Assembly (NCBI GenBank): GCA_038093975.1
Contig: JBBPTG010000001.1
Coordinates: forward strand, 1,240,001-1,304,000
Length of the DNA stretch: 64,000 nt
Reading direction: 5' to 3'
Source: Chalciporus piperatus
Taxonomy: Eukaryota; Basidiomycota; Agaricomycetes; Boletales; Boletaceae
How positions within the stretch are numbered: the stretch's first letter is position 1; every line of letters starts with the position of its first letter. This document shows positions 36,102-46,450 of the stretch, piece after piece. The notes beneath the pieces were generated by a model. That model saw only the letters and a list, made by a program, of their open reading frames with translations. It was not told the origin of the DNA and did no database searches. A program made the translations under genes and the position numbers.

Positions 36102-36260
36102 CTACATATCTGTGCTCGTCTCGTTACATATCTGTGCTCGTCTCGTTACATATCTGTGCTCGTCTCGTTACATATCTGTGCTCGTCTCGTTACATATCTG
36201 TGCTCGTTGTCGTCGTTACATATTCGTGCTCGTCGTAGTTCGTCGTAGTTACATGTCCAT
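36102..36260 (+). repeat. 22-bp minisatellite in the Harbinger element
   Basis: The unit catatctgtgctcgtctcgt plus ta is repeated about five times head to tail, then decays into variants (cgtagttcgtcgtagtt). It lies just after the companion gene stop, between the two convergent genes. Confidence 0.8.
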
Positions 36261-36307
36261 GCTCGTCATAGTACATGTCTGTGCCCTCATGTTATGACAC
36301 TACTTCA

Positions 36308-37842
36308 TCACCCCTCCAAGTGTTGGTGTAAGCTTTGAACAAGTCGTTGGCGGAATTGCTGCCCCTCTGTCCTCTGTGGACCCTCAACATTCTGATCTCT
36401 ATCTTCCCCATCTTCCTCTAAGTCTTCATCACCATACCCCCCTTCTGCGTCTTCAGCATAAGCATGTGCTGATGCCCCCAACCCAAGGCATTCCTCTATA
36501 TCGATTATCATGTTGTGGAGAATTAAGCATGATTGAACCCAGGCATTTGTATACTCAAGGTCTTCCTTGCTCTGGATCTGATTGCGGAGTTCACGTAATG
36601 ATTGGAATCGATTCTTGATAGATCCGTAGAAGTGTTCTGTGCGAACTCGCACCTAAAGCCAAGATTAATTTGTATCTAATAGCAAAGAATATACATACTT
36701 TGGACAAGTAATAGTTGAAGGTTTTCTGAGCCCTTGATAGGCTGCCTTCCGTGGGCCTCTTGAAAGGAACTACACACCATTTGTGACAGCCGTAAGCGCT
36801 GTCTGCCCAAAGCCATTCGTCTTGACCAAAATACTGATCTGGGGCACGTGCAATTTGTGTCCGCTGGAAAGCAGTTGAATCGTGCAGACTCCCGGGTATA
36901 CCAATCACATAATCAACGATTTGCAGGTTATGAGGGAAGATCACAACCTTGATGGAGAGCTGGTGAGCGATCTGATAAATAACCAATATCACATACCTGA
37001 TTAGAGAGGGAATAGTTGGATTTGCGATCATAAAATCCTTCACCGTGCCAGCCAGGCTTTTGGAAAAGCTTGAATGGAGTTCCATCAACACATAAAAAAC
37101 CCCCTTTCCATGCAGGACATGTTCTTTCCCTCACGTACTGCTGGGCCTTCGCCTTCGCCTCACGATCCGCCTGTTGATTGAGATCAAAGTGGATGAACCT
37201 ATCGTGATGCTGCAAGATAGCGACCATCACTCGTTTATAGCAGTTATGAACAGTGCCTACAGAGACACCTGCCCACTCTGCCATATCACGTGAGGTAGCA
37301 GCATTACCGTAATGACCTGCAGCATTCAGGAAAACTTTCAACTGCATGTCAACTGGTAACTGCTGCCTGGGGGAGTTGTTGGAAAAGATTGCATGATCCT
37401 CGATGATCTTGACGAGCTCATCGAAAACCTCTGGACAAACTCTCAGCTTACGCTGAAACTTCTCCGGATGATCAACTCTCCACTCATCGAGGAGATCAAT
37501 CTGTGAGATGCGAGCGGCAGGAGGACGTGGAAATAGAACACGCACCCTAGAAACCTCATCCTCAAGTGCGGTGATTAACCCATGGAAGGTTATGGTCATC
37601 GCACGAGCTTGAAGATCGAGGGAGTCGGTAGAGTCAGCATTACCTGCTGAGGTGCTAGAATTGGAATCTGGTGTGCTGTCGGAGGAAGAGGAGGATTCAG
37701 ACCCGGATGAAGTCTGAGAGGACTCGGATTCTGCTTCAGTGAGTGCCTGTTGAAGAATATCCATGTATATACCCAGCTCAAGCTGTTGCTTGGCCGTGGA
37801 GAGTGCTTCAAGAAGTTTCTGACGTTCAGAGACATGGGGCAT
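36308..37842 (-). CDS. PIF/Harbinger transposase (DDE_Tnp_4)
   Basis: Acid-rich N-terminus, then FDELVKIIEDHAIF and the helix-turn-helix-like EWAGVSVGTVHNCYKRV. The catalytic domain carries D in GGFLCVDGTPFKLFQKPGWH, D in IPGSLHDSTAF, the WLWADSAYGCHKW block, and E in VRTEHFYGSIKNRFQSL, the DDE triad order of HARBI1-like enzymes. Two introns are seen: 36948-36996 (joining SNYSLSNQ to VVIFPHN) and about 36654-36698. The ATG at 37842 (MPHVSERQ) is preferred over longer non-domain starts. The C-terminus is Glu/Asp-rich (YGDEDLEEDGEDRD). It looks complete. Confidence 0.88.
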
Positions 37843-39204
37843 GGTGGTTTGGGGGCCGAGTATCCCTTGCATCCAAATATTGCATTGCCACAGCACAGCA
37901 TGGTGGCTGACATGTGATGCGGCTGTCCACATCGGAGATTCAAAATTCGCGCTGCCACAGCACAGCACTGCGGCTGTGCGAAGTTGAATCGGAGATTGAA
38001 ATTTTCATTCATGTTTGCGCGCGACCTTACTTTCTACAACTCAACTTAACCTAATCTTGCTCTTAACTTCAATTCTGACACCCGCTTATGTCTTGGATTA
38101 AGCCGATGCGAAACAAAAATGTCGCTCTGCCTGCTACCAGACAATTTATAAAAATGGTCCAAATGCAATGGAAAAGCCAAGTAAAAGGCTGGATGTCCGA
38201 TGCTGGGGGAGAATACAAATCAAAAGCTTTTGATGAAATGCTTCGCAATGAAGGTATTCAGATATATCAAAGCGCTCCCCATACTCCACAGCAAAACGGA
38301 CGCGCTGAAAGGCATATCCGGACGCTAATGGACAAGGCACAAGCAATGCGTCTTCATGCTTGCTTACCTTCATCGTTTTGGGAATTCGCTGTACAACATG
38401 CTCGGTATCTACATAACAGAATCCCTAACAGGAGACTGAATTAGAAAACACCGCTTGAAGTACTTAGCGGTAATTTACCCTCTCTCAATCATGTTCACGT
38501 ATTCGGATGTGGTGCCTATGTGCATCTTCCCGAAGACACTCGTGGTGGAAAACTGCAACCTAAATCGCAGCTTATGGTCTACCTGGGAACATCTCCCACC
38601 AATGAAGCTAACATGATCTTCTTGCGACCAAACAATTCCATCCACACGTCTGCACACGCAACTTTTGATGAGAATTTGTTCCCAAAGTGTCCAAATTCAA
38701 AACCTCATCGTGCTGTATCATTACCACCACGTCGATCTCATCTCAAAGATGGTAACAAGTCAGATCACAATGATTCTGATTCAGACGACGAACTGGGACT
38801 GGCACCTCGCCGACAGCAACCTGCTGTACCATTTCAGGTTCCCAAGGAAGAAGAACAAGCCAATGACCCAATTAAATCGGAAGACGAATCCAGCAATGGG
38901 GAACCATCTAATTTGACCCCTGCTGATGAATCTGAGCAAGAAGAAATTTCTCCTCCTCCTCGTCCAGTTACATCGCCAAGGTGTGTACCAAAACTAAATG
39001 CTCCACCCCCACTACCTCCTAAAAGCAATCGTGTAAAACAATACGAACGTCCACAACGAGAACGTAGAGTCCCTCATCGTCCAGGGAATGTCTACGGTGA
39101 ACGTGAACATCCCACGAAAACTGTAAAAGAAGTGGAACCCCTTTCTCGCTGGAAGGAACTTACTGGAGAGAAATCCTCCACATCAGCAAGACTACAAAAA
39201 GTCT

Positions 39205-39570
39205 GAAGTGACTGGAATGACTGGATTAGTTAAACCAGTATGCCAGTTGCTCAGTTGCCCAGTCAGCCAGTCAGCCAGTCATTTCAGCAATCCCATTAGT
39301 TCATTAGCCTAGTCATCCAGACATTTCAGTTGTCTCAGTGGCCCAGTCATCTAGTCATCTAGTCATTTCAGTAGTCTCAGTTATCCAGTTATCCAGTTAT
39401 CCAGTCATTTCAGTAGTCCAGTAGTCCAGTAGTCCAGTCAATCCAGTCATCCAGTCACCTCAGTCACCCAGCCACTCAGGGGTCCAGTCATCCAGTCACT
39501 CCAGTAACCCAGCCACTCAGGGGTCCAGTAATCCAGTCATTCCAGTAACTCAGGGGTCCAGCAATCCAGT
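39205..39570. repeat. Subterminal CCAGT repeat array, left end of A
   Basis: Irregular tandem copies of CCAGTCAT, CCAGTAGT and CCAGTCAC. The right end (41595-42470) carries the reverse complement, ACTGGATGACTGG. Such inverted subterminal arrays are often transposase binding regions in CACTA- and hAT-like elements; that is inferred here. Confidence 0.8.
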
Positions 39571-39699
39571 ACCCAATTACTATTTCACTATATTTTAGAA
39601 TTATTTCACACTTTATGCAGTTCAGGAGTTCAGGAAAAATGCGAAATATATTTGTCTAACTAGTACATGTATTGTGCTACAGTGGGAAGTGGTAGGTGG

Positions 39700-40250
39700 T
39701 GGTGATCAAGCAGCCCGAGCAGCTGTGTGTGAGGTGAGCGGCTGTGCTGGGCAACGAAAAAAACGAACCTTTGAAGCCGACGGGGCTGTTGAGCCCGCGC
39801 CAGCTTCGTTGTTTGAGTTTGAGGAGGTGGAAGGTGATGGTGATGGGGCGAGCAGCCCGAGCGGCCATGCACGAGGTAAGCGGCTGTGCTGGGCAACGAA
39901 AAAAAACGAACCTTGAAAGCCGGCGGGGCTGTTGAGCCTCCGCCGGCTTTGTTGTTTGAGTTCGAGGAGGTGGATGGTAGTGGTGATGGGGCAAGCAGCC
40001 CGAGCAGCCATGTGCGAGGTGAGCAGGCCTGTTGCAAATGAAAAGAAAAAAAAAAACGCACCTTGAAAGCCGGCGGGGCTGTTGAGCCTCCGCCGGCTTT
40101 TTTGTTGTTGGTCGAGATGGGGTGGTGATGGGGCAGACAGCCCGAGCAGGTGGTTGAGGTAGGTAGTGGTGGTGATGGTGAGTTGTGACTCACCTCATGA
40201 TGCCGACGGGGCTGTTGAGCCCACGCCGGCCGTGTTGCTGTGGTTGTTGA
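39700..40250 (-). repeat. GC-rich hairpin satellite in A
   Basis: About four units, each with a strong stem such as GCCGGCGGGGCTGTTGAGCC facing its complement, followed by a TCAC/GTGAG segment and a CAGCCCGAGC motif. Related arrays occur in B, C and D. Confidence 0.8.
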
Positions 40251-40290
40251 GGCTCGAGGCATGTGGATGAGTTGAAAGAGAGACTCAAAA

Positions 40291-40394
40291 AGTGGCGCGA
40301 CAAGTTCAACGTGGTCACGTGACAAACACGTGACCCGCTCGCGCGGATTTTTGTGAAGTCCGAGCATTAGGGAATTGGGGCTACACTTTATTAG
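40291..40394 (-). promoter_or_regulatory. Conserved single-copy core with CACGTG, copy in A
   Basis: Read on the - strand it runs AAAGTGTAGC, TTCCCTAATGCTCGGACTT, AAAATCCGCGCGAG, TCACGTGACCACGTTGAACTT, GCGCCAC. The same block is at 52287-52373 and 58466-58558. It sits between the two satellites each time. The E-box palindrome GTCACGTGAC suggests a bHLH-type site; function is unknown. Confidence 0.75.
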
Positions 40395-40399
40395 AATTT

Positions 40400-41470
40400 C
40401 TTACACTAGACATGTACTACACTTTTTGTACACTAATCCCAACACACTTTGCTACACTTTTACTACGCTTTTTTGTACACTTCACTACACTTAATCTTAA
40501 TACACTCTTGACAACACTTTTACTACGCTTTTTTGTACACTTCATTACACTCAATCCTAATACCCTTTCCCACATTGTTAACTACACTTTCAGTACGCTT
40601 TTTTGTACACTTTGCTACACTCAATCTAGCTACACTTTCCCACACTTGTAACTACACTTTTACTACGCTTTTTTGTACACTTTACCTACACTCAATCCTA
40701 ATAGACTTTCCCACATTGTTAACTACACTTTTGGGATGCTTTTTTGTACACTTTTGCTACACTCAATCTAACTACACTTTCCCACACTCTTGACTACACT
40801 TTTGGTACGCTTTTTGTACACTTTTGCTACACTCAATCTAACTACACTTTCCCACACTCTTGACTACACTTTTGGTACGCTTTTTGTACACTTTTGCTAC
40901 ACTCAATCTAGCTACACTTTCCCACACTTGAACTACGCTTTTACTACGCTCTTTTGTACACTTCATTACACTCAATCCTAATAGACTTTCCCACACTCTT
41001 GACTACACTTTTGGTACGCTTTTTTGTACACTTTTGCTACACTCAATCTAGCTACACTTTCCCACACTTGTAACTACACTTTTACTACGCTTTTTTGTAC
41101 ACTTTTGCTACACTCAATCTAGCTACACTTTCCCACACTTGAACTACACTTTTACTACGCTTTTTTGTACACTTTGCTACACTCAATCCTAATAGACTTT
41201 CCCACACTCTTGACTACACTTTTGGTACGCTTTTTTGTACACTTGTGCAACACTCAATCTAGCTACACTTTCCCACACTTGTAACTACACTTTTACTACG
41301 CTTTTTTGTACACTTTACCTACACTCAATCCTAATAGACTTTCCCACATTGTTAACTACACTTTTGGGACGCTTTTTTGTACACTTTTGCTACACTCAAT
41401 CTAACTACACTTTCCCACACTCTTGACTACACTTTTGGTACGCTTTTTTGTACACTTTAGCTACACCATC
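40400..41470 (+). repeat. TACACTTTT satellite in A
   Basis: Tandem repeats of about 30-60 bp built from TACGCTTTTTTGTACACTTT, TGCTACACTCAATC and CTACACTTTCCCACACTTG blocks. Higher-order copies of about 180-190 bp are visible. The repeated frames (FFVHFATL) are satellite artefacts. Confidence 0.85.
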
Positions 41471-41594
41471 TTAATAGACCTTTAATTACACTTTTTGTAT
41501 GCTTTGTTGTGGATATTTACCTCACTTCTTTGCCAAACACTTTTCTATGAATGATGATAAAATACACTAATTACAATGATTGTTATGAAGGGCT

Positions 41595-42470
41595 ACTGGG
41601 CTACTAGATGACTGAGGGACTGGATTACTGGAGTGACTGGATTGGTGGATAACTGAGGTGACTGGATAGCTGGGGTGACTGATGTGACTAAAGTAACTGG
41701 ATCACTGGACTACTGGGTAACTGGATTACTGGAGTGACTGGATTACTGAGGTGACTGGATAACTGGTGTGACTGCTGTAACTGCTGTAACTAATGTGACT
41801 GGATTACTGGATTACTGGACTACTGAGTAACTGGATTACTGGAATGACTGGATTACTGAGGTGACTGGATTACTGGTGTGACTTGAGTGACTTGAGTGAC
41901 TTAAGTGACTCAAGTGACTGGTGTGACTGATGTTACTGGATTACTGGACCACTGAGTGACTGGATTACTGGAGTGATTGGATTACTGAGGTGACTGGATT
42001 ACTGGTGTCACTTGTGTGACTAGAGTGACTAGAGTGACTGGATTACTGGACCACTGAGTGACTGGACCACTGAGTGACTGGATGACTGGATGACTGGATG
42101 ACTGGATGACTGAAGTGACTGAATAACTGGATGACTGGGCTGCTGAGTTACTGGAACTACTGAAGTGACTGGATGATTGGGTGACTGGATGACTGGGCTA
42201 CTGAGACTACTAAAGTGACTGGATGACTTGATGACTGGGCTGCTGGGTTGCTGGGATGACTGGATGACTGGATGACTGAACTACTGAGATTACTGAAATG
42301 ACTGAAATCACCCAATAACTGGATGACTGAGCTACTGAGATTCCTGAAATAACTGAAACCACTCAATGACTGGATGACTGGGCTACTAAAGCTACTGAAA
42401 TGACTGAAACTACTGAAACTACTGGAATACTGGGCCATTGGACCACTGCTTTTACTGATCCAGTCATTCC
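41595..42470. repeat. Subterminal ACTGG repeat array, right end of A
   Basis: Irregular tandem ACTGGATTACTGG and TGACTGGATGACTGG units, with the complement at the left end of the element. Confidence 0.8.
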
Positions 42471-43152
42471 AGTCACTTCAGACTTTTTGCAGTCTTGCTG
42501 ATGCAATGTACCTAATATTCCCGGTGGTTTACCACCATCTCCTGAACAGATCCCACTTGAGGAAACTCGTGAGAATTCTGAGTCAGAGATTGAGCGATTA
42601 ACACGGGAAGGGGGAGTACAATTGGCACATTATTTATGCGCAAAGGCAATCAGTGATGAAGGAGACAAACCAAATCACCGTGAATGGTCTTTCAAAGACA
42701 TTCTGCGATTACCAACCAACGAACAGAAGCTTTGGCGTGAAGCTTGCATGAAAGAATTGCAGATGCTTAAAGAACGCAAAGTGTATGAAGTAGTCGACAG
42801 ACCTAAAAATCGGAAAGTTATTAAAAACCGATGGGTCTTTGATGTCAAATCCGACGGTCGTAAACGCGCCAGATTGGTTGCGAAGGGTTTTTCCCAGATC
42901 GAAGGAATAGACTATGATGAGATCTTCTCTCCAGTTGTTCGATTTGAGACTGTGCGAATGATGCTTGCACTCGCCGCTCTAGAAGATTGGCATATCACTG
43001 GACTAGACGTGCGTTCCGCATATCTATATGGTCCACTGGAAGAAGAAATCTATATGGAATTCCCAGAAGGTTTTGCCACACCTGAGTTAGCCGGCAAAGT
43101 TCTTAAACTTCAACGCGCACTATATGGCCTTAAACAAGCTGGAATCACGTGG

Positions 43153-43623
43153 TGTTACGCTTGTACCGGGTAGGTCAAAGCGTAGACGCAAAAGCCTAGT
43201 CAAGGACAAGGGTTTCAAAGGTAGCCTAACGATGGGATGTCCACGTTAAGGCCTAGCGTCCGTTCAAGAGTGGGACGGTGACTCTCAGAAGGTTCAAAGG
43301 AAGCGAGGAAAGACCAAGCTAGATTGCGTAGGTCTAAGTTAGGGTTACAGGAGGAAACTCGAGGGTTTATATAAGTGAAGAAACGAGTTAAGGGCAGGCA
43401 TAGAACAAGTCAGAATACGTAAGAACAAGTCATGACGAATAGGAATGAGTCATGCTCGGTAAGTATACGAGTCAGCAATGACGAAGCGTGGAAGGTGAAA
43501 GAACATTAAGGAATGTTCGCTGACTAAAGCAAGGTAAGAAATAAGGGGCCTAGGCAGGACTTGAACCAGCGACTAGGACTTAGTACAAGGTAACGAAGAA
43601 GGAAAGAATTAGTGATCGTAACA
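43153..43623 (-). mobile_element. LTR of a gypsy-type element (inserted in copia)
   Basis: A 471-bp sequence bounded by TGTTACG and CGTAACA, the typical TG...CA ends. On the - strand a G-rich polypurine tract (ACGGGGGTAA) lies just before the TGTTACG end, so this is a 3' LTR of a minus-oriented element. It interrupts copia reverse transcriptase after GITW. The matching 5' LTR was not found, so target duplication could not be tested. Confidence 0.75.
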
Positions 43624-43668
43624 TTACCCCCGTATTAGAATCAAGTCATCGACGAAGATAAAAACTAG

Positions 43669-43994
43669 TCAAATGCTTAACCCGTAATGACCAGGAGAAC
43701 CGGTCATGTTTGCATATCCGACATCGTCGGTTGGATCATCTCCGTCATAGAGAGTGGCGTCGTCGTCGTCGCGTGAATTAGCCTCACCCGAGATACGGGT
43801 ATAGAGTGGAGGGGGGCGTCGAGCAGCTCGATTGGTATTGGTTGATCGGCGCGAACGGGAAGAGGGTGCAACAGGTGGCGTGGTTGTATGTCTTTGTCCA
43901 CGCCTAAGTGGGCAACGACCTTGAATGTGACCGGGTGCCCAGCGGAAGCACGTGGGACACTGGTATACGGGACAGTGGACACGTATATGGCCCA
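43669..43994 (-). pseudogene. Zinc-knuckle ORF next to the LTR, split by element B
   Basis: Reads GHIRVHCPVYQCPTCFRWAP, then GHIQGRCPLR, containing a CX2CX6HX4C zinc knuckle. Ser/Arg-rich and acidic stretches follow to a stop 45 bp before the LTR. It is cut at its 5' side by element B. Its upstream part probably continues beyond B (47150 to about 47290 on the - strand, a frame containing ALNAGPIEVKCQ). Zinc knuckles bind nucleic acid in Gag proteins, but the position next to the 3' LTR suggests an extra ORF or an internally deleted element. Confidence 0.55.
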
Positions 43995-44519
43995 CATCAG
44001 GAAAAATGACTTATGCCATATGTCACCATATGGCAATATTTGATGCTATTTGATGCTATTTGATGTTATTTGTGCACTATGGGCCATATGGCAAAAAGGG
44101 AAAAGTACCCAACTATAGTGCATCATATAGCATACAAATAGCACCAAATTGCATCATATAGCAGGGCCTGTAGACATGTAAAAGGCCTCTATCAATATAA
44201 GCTATATGTGCACAATGTGCACCAAATGGAAAAGTGAAAAAACAACTGGGGGCTTTTCCATATGGCGCCATTTTTCACTCTTTATGTCAAAATATCACAC
44301 TTGAGTTAAAATACTTCAGGCTGAATTCAGTGCTAATATAATACATGATGAAATGAAAAGTAAAACAATCAAAACAATAAATCTAAACGACGGGGGTATC
44401 AGCAGCAGAAATGGCAGTGTTAGCTGTGGTAGTAGCGGGGATGGGGATGGGGATGGTGGTGGAAAAAGCGATGGGGAGCTGTGGAGGGGGTCTGTGGTGA
44501 GTACATGTGGTGGTAGGTG

Positions 44520-44930
44520 AGTGGAAACTCACCTGATGATGGCGGCGGGGCTGTCGAGCCCTCGCCAGCCGTGTTTTGATGTTGAGTTAGAGGCCTTGAG
44601 TTGGGAGGAGGTGCGGCCCGGGGAGGTGTCGTGAGGTGGTGGCGTGCGCGAACGAGCTTGCCAGCTCGTAAAAAAGTGGTGGGGAGCTGTGGAGGGAGTC
44701 TGTGGTGAGTAGATGTGGTGGTGGGTAAGTGAAAACTCACCTAGTGAGGCCGGCAGGGCTGTTGAGCCCTCGCCGGCCGTGTTCGAGTGGGTGTTGAAGG
44801 TGGGAGGTGATGGTGGGGCACGAGCAGCTATGCTCGAGGTAAGTGGATGTGGTGGTGGGGGAGTGGAAACTCACCTAGTAAGGCCGGCGGGGCTGTTGAG
44901 CCCTCGCCGGCCTGGGCGCAGGGGTAGCTC
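44520..44930 (-). repeat. GC-rich hairpin satellite in B
   Basis: Units with GGCCGGCGGGGCTGTTGAGC facing the complement (for example 44882-44912, an almost perfect stem with loop GTTG), each next to an AACTCACCTAGT segment. The same satellite family occurs in A, C and D. Confidence 0.8.
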
Positions 44931-45120
44931 ATTTGTTTGAGCGGGTGGAGGTGGGCATGTTGCTAAAACTTGGTTGGGTGTGAAAGAAAGAACGGGAGAG
45001 AAGAAAAAAACTCATCTTGGGTAGAAATACGTGTGTGATGAAGTTGAAGGCTGTGGGAACAGTGGAAAAGCAGACAAGCGGCAGAAACACACTCTTGTTC
45101 CCCAAATAGTTCCAACTTCG

Positions 45121-45217
45121 CTTGGGACTACTCGAAAAGGGAATTGCGTATTTACGTAATTCCCTTTTCGAGTAGGATATATCCTTCCATGGTATTTCCT
45201 TTTCGAGTAGTCCCAAG
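45121..45217. repeat. Triple palindrome with two alternative hairpins
   Basis: CTACTCGAAAAGGGAATT at 45128 pairs with its complement ending at 45175 (23-bp stem, one mismatch, 2-nt loop). The first 20 bp (45121-45140) also pair exactly with 45198-45217. The two hairpins exclude each other. Confidence 0.75.
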
Positions 45218-45219
45218 GC

Positions 45220-46450
45220 GCAGTGTCAGCGCCCGCCACCTTGGCGAAGACGACCGTGGAGACAACGAGGTCTACCATCGCGCGTCCTTGTCGTGATCAA
45301 TCCACCACGTTCATCATGGCAGAGCGTCCAACTGCAGAAATAAAGACGCGCCCAGCCGCGAAGAAACGCGACGGGACGAGTCGCCAGAGCCGTCCGACGG
45401 ACTTGAGGGAGTCGCAGGCGTCGAGGGCGCGTGGTTGGTAGTCGAGCAATCGAGAGTTGAGGTCGAGGAAACGAGCAGCCGCACGAATGCAGACTGCGAG
45501 TCCAAAGTCCAAGGGGTCGAGTCGAGTAAATCGGGTGCCGTCGAGATCGAACCAGGTGGCGAGGTGGACGTCGAACGAGCCGGAAGCGTCGTGCACGACC
45601 GCAGGTGCATGAAAACCAATCGGGGCAACTCGAGGCCACAAAAAGGCGTCGAAACCGGTCGGGGGACCACGGAGATCGAAGGGGAAGACGAGGAAGCGCT
45701 CAGAGACGAGCAGGTCGAAGGGGAGAAGGACGAGACGCGCGGAAACACGTCGATCAAGGAGAAGAAAAGGTCGTCAAGGCCGCACAAGCGATCGACGCGA
45801 GGAGTCAAAGCAACCAGTCAAAAAGACACGGCGAACAACGACGACGTAGCTACACCGTCCCCACTCCTTCCTCCACCTATTCCCAGTCCTCACGAGCGAT
45901 CCCAAAGCCGAACGAATGATCACAACAACGACAAAGCGGCGAACGCACGGTACGACCGCACAGACGCACGAACGGATCGCAACGAGGGACCAACGGGGCG
46001 ATGCAGAGCATCGAGAAGACGACGGCGACGACTTACGGAGATTGCTGACTCGAGTCAAGCGAGATCGAGACCGAGACGACGAGCGGGAGAGGGTCAAGTC
46101 GAGAGAACTTGAAGTTGAGAGTCAGGGGGAGTATGAGAGGGGTGGAAACGGCGCCGAACGATACGGCGAACGCAACGGCATGGACGACGCAACGAGCGAC
46201 TGGGATCGCGACTCACGACGAGTCGGATCGAAGCCGATCGCTGACGACGAGCGTCAGAACCAACGCTACATGCGCAAGTTGGCCATGTACGCACCTAGGC
46301 CATCACCACCACACATTTCCCATCACGCCAGACGACTCACCAGTCACCCGAACCCACCGCGTCGTCGAGGACGACTCAAATCGAACCTACGGCTCTTCGA
46401 CGTGTGGCCCCCATCAGAGCTTGAAGGTAGGTCACTTCGTTGGTGAATCA
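45220..46450 (+). other. CGA-rich segment of element B, coding status unclear
   Basis: Dense in GACGACGAG, TCGAGGTCGAG and ACGAACG, so that several frames on both strands stay open by composition. The + frames encode charged, low-complexity protein (for example AERPTAEIKTRPAAKKRDGT). A more normal-looking frame follows at 46509-46724 (MTYSDTQPQGTLRYRLLSAS). It may be a captured host or Gag fragment. No family recognised. Confidence 0.35.

Larger units (their letters stand above)
34203..38085. mobile_element. Complete PIF/Harbinger DNA transposon
   Basis: The two ends are exact 18-bp inverted repeats: GCGGGTGTCAGAATTGAA at 34203-34220 and its reverse complement at 38068-38085. TTA flanks both sides (34200-34202, 38086-38088), the TWA target duplication of this superfamily. 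Inside are the usual two convergent genes, a MADF/Myb-like DNA-binding protein (+) and a DDE transposase (-). Both frames look intact apart from normal introns, and the inverted repeats are perfect, so the element is young and may be active. Its right side lies directly against a truncated copia integrase. Confidence 0.92.
39181..42503. mobile_element. Composite satellite-bearing transposon, copy A
   Basis: It begins CATCAGCAAGACTACAAAAA and ends with the near reverse complement, an inverted repeat of about 50 bp with few mismatches. Both sides are flanked by CA (39179-39180 and 42504-42505). Order inside: CCAGTCAT-type short repeats (39205-39570), GC hairpin satellite (39700-40250), conserved core (40291-40394), TACACTTTT satellite (40400-41470), and ACTGGATGACTGG repeats (41595-42470), which mirror the left end. 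No transposase-like ORF is seen. Long frames here are low-complexity products of the satellites. The simplest reading is a non-autonomous DNA transposon with subterminal repeat arrays. Confidence 0.8.
38086..43152 (+). mobile_element. Ty1/copia fragment, 5'-truncated and split by element A
   Basis: The copia sequence is 38086-39180 and 42504-43152, with element A between. It starts inside integrase (MSWIKPM; then GWMSDAGGEYKSKAFDEML and HTPQQNGRAERHIRTLMDKA, holding D and E of the integrase core). After RIPNRRLN it has an in-frame TAG at about 38442, then the GAG-proximal VFGCGAYVHLP block. The right part is reverse transcriptase (RWVFDVKSDGRKRARLVAKG, LDVRSAYLYGPLEEEIYMEF) and ends at ALYGLKQAGITW, where an LTR is inserted. 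No gag, protease, 5' LTR or RNaseH is present. It is a dead copy. Confidence 0.88.

Noticed and set aside
40412..41426. Long + frames in the TACACTTTT satellite (repeated FFVHFATL, LLLRFFVHF)
   Set aside because: They are translations of a tandem repeat, change length with every unit, and appear inverted in C and D. No start context or domain.
39205..42470. CRISPR-like or telomeric array
   Set aside because: The short repeats are irregular, contiguous without unique spacers, and bounded by transposon ends; the organism is a fungus.
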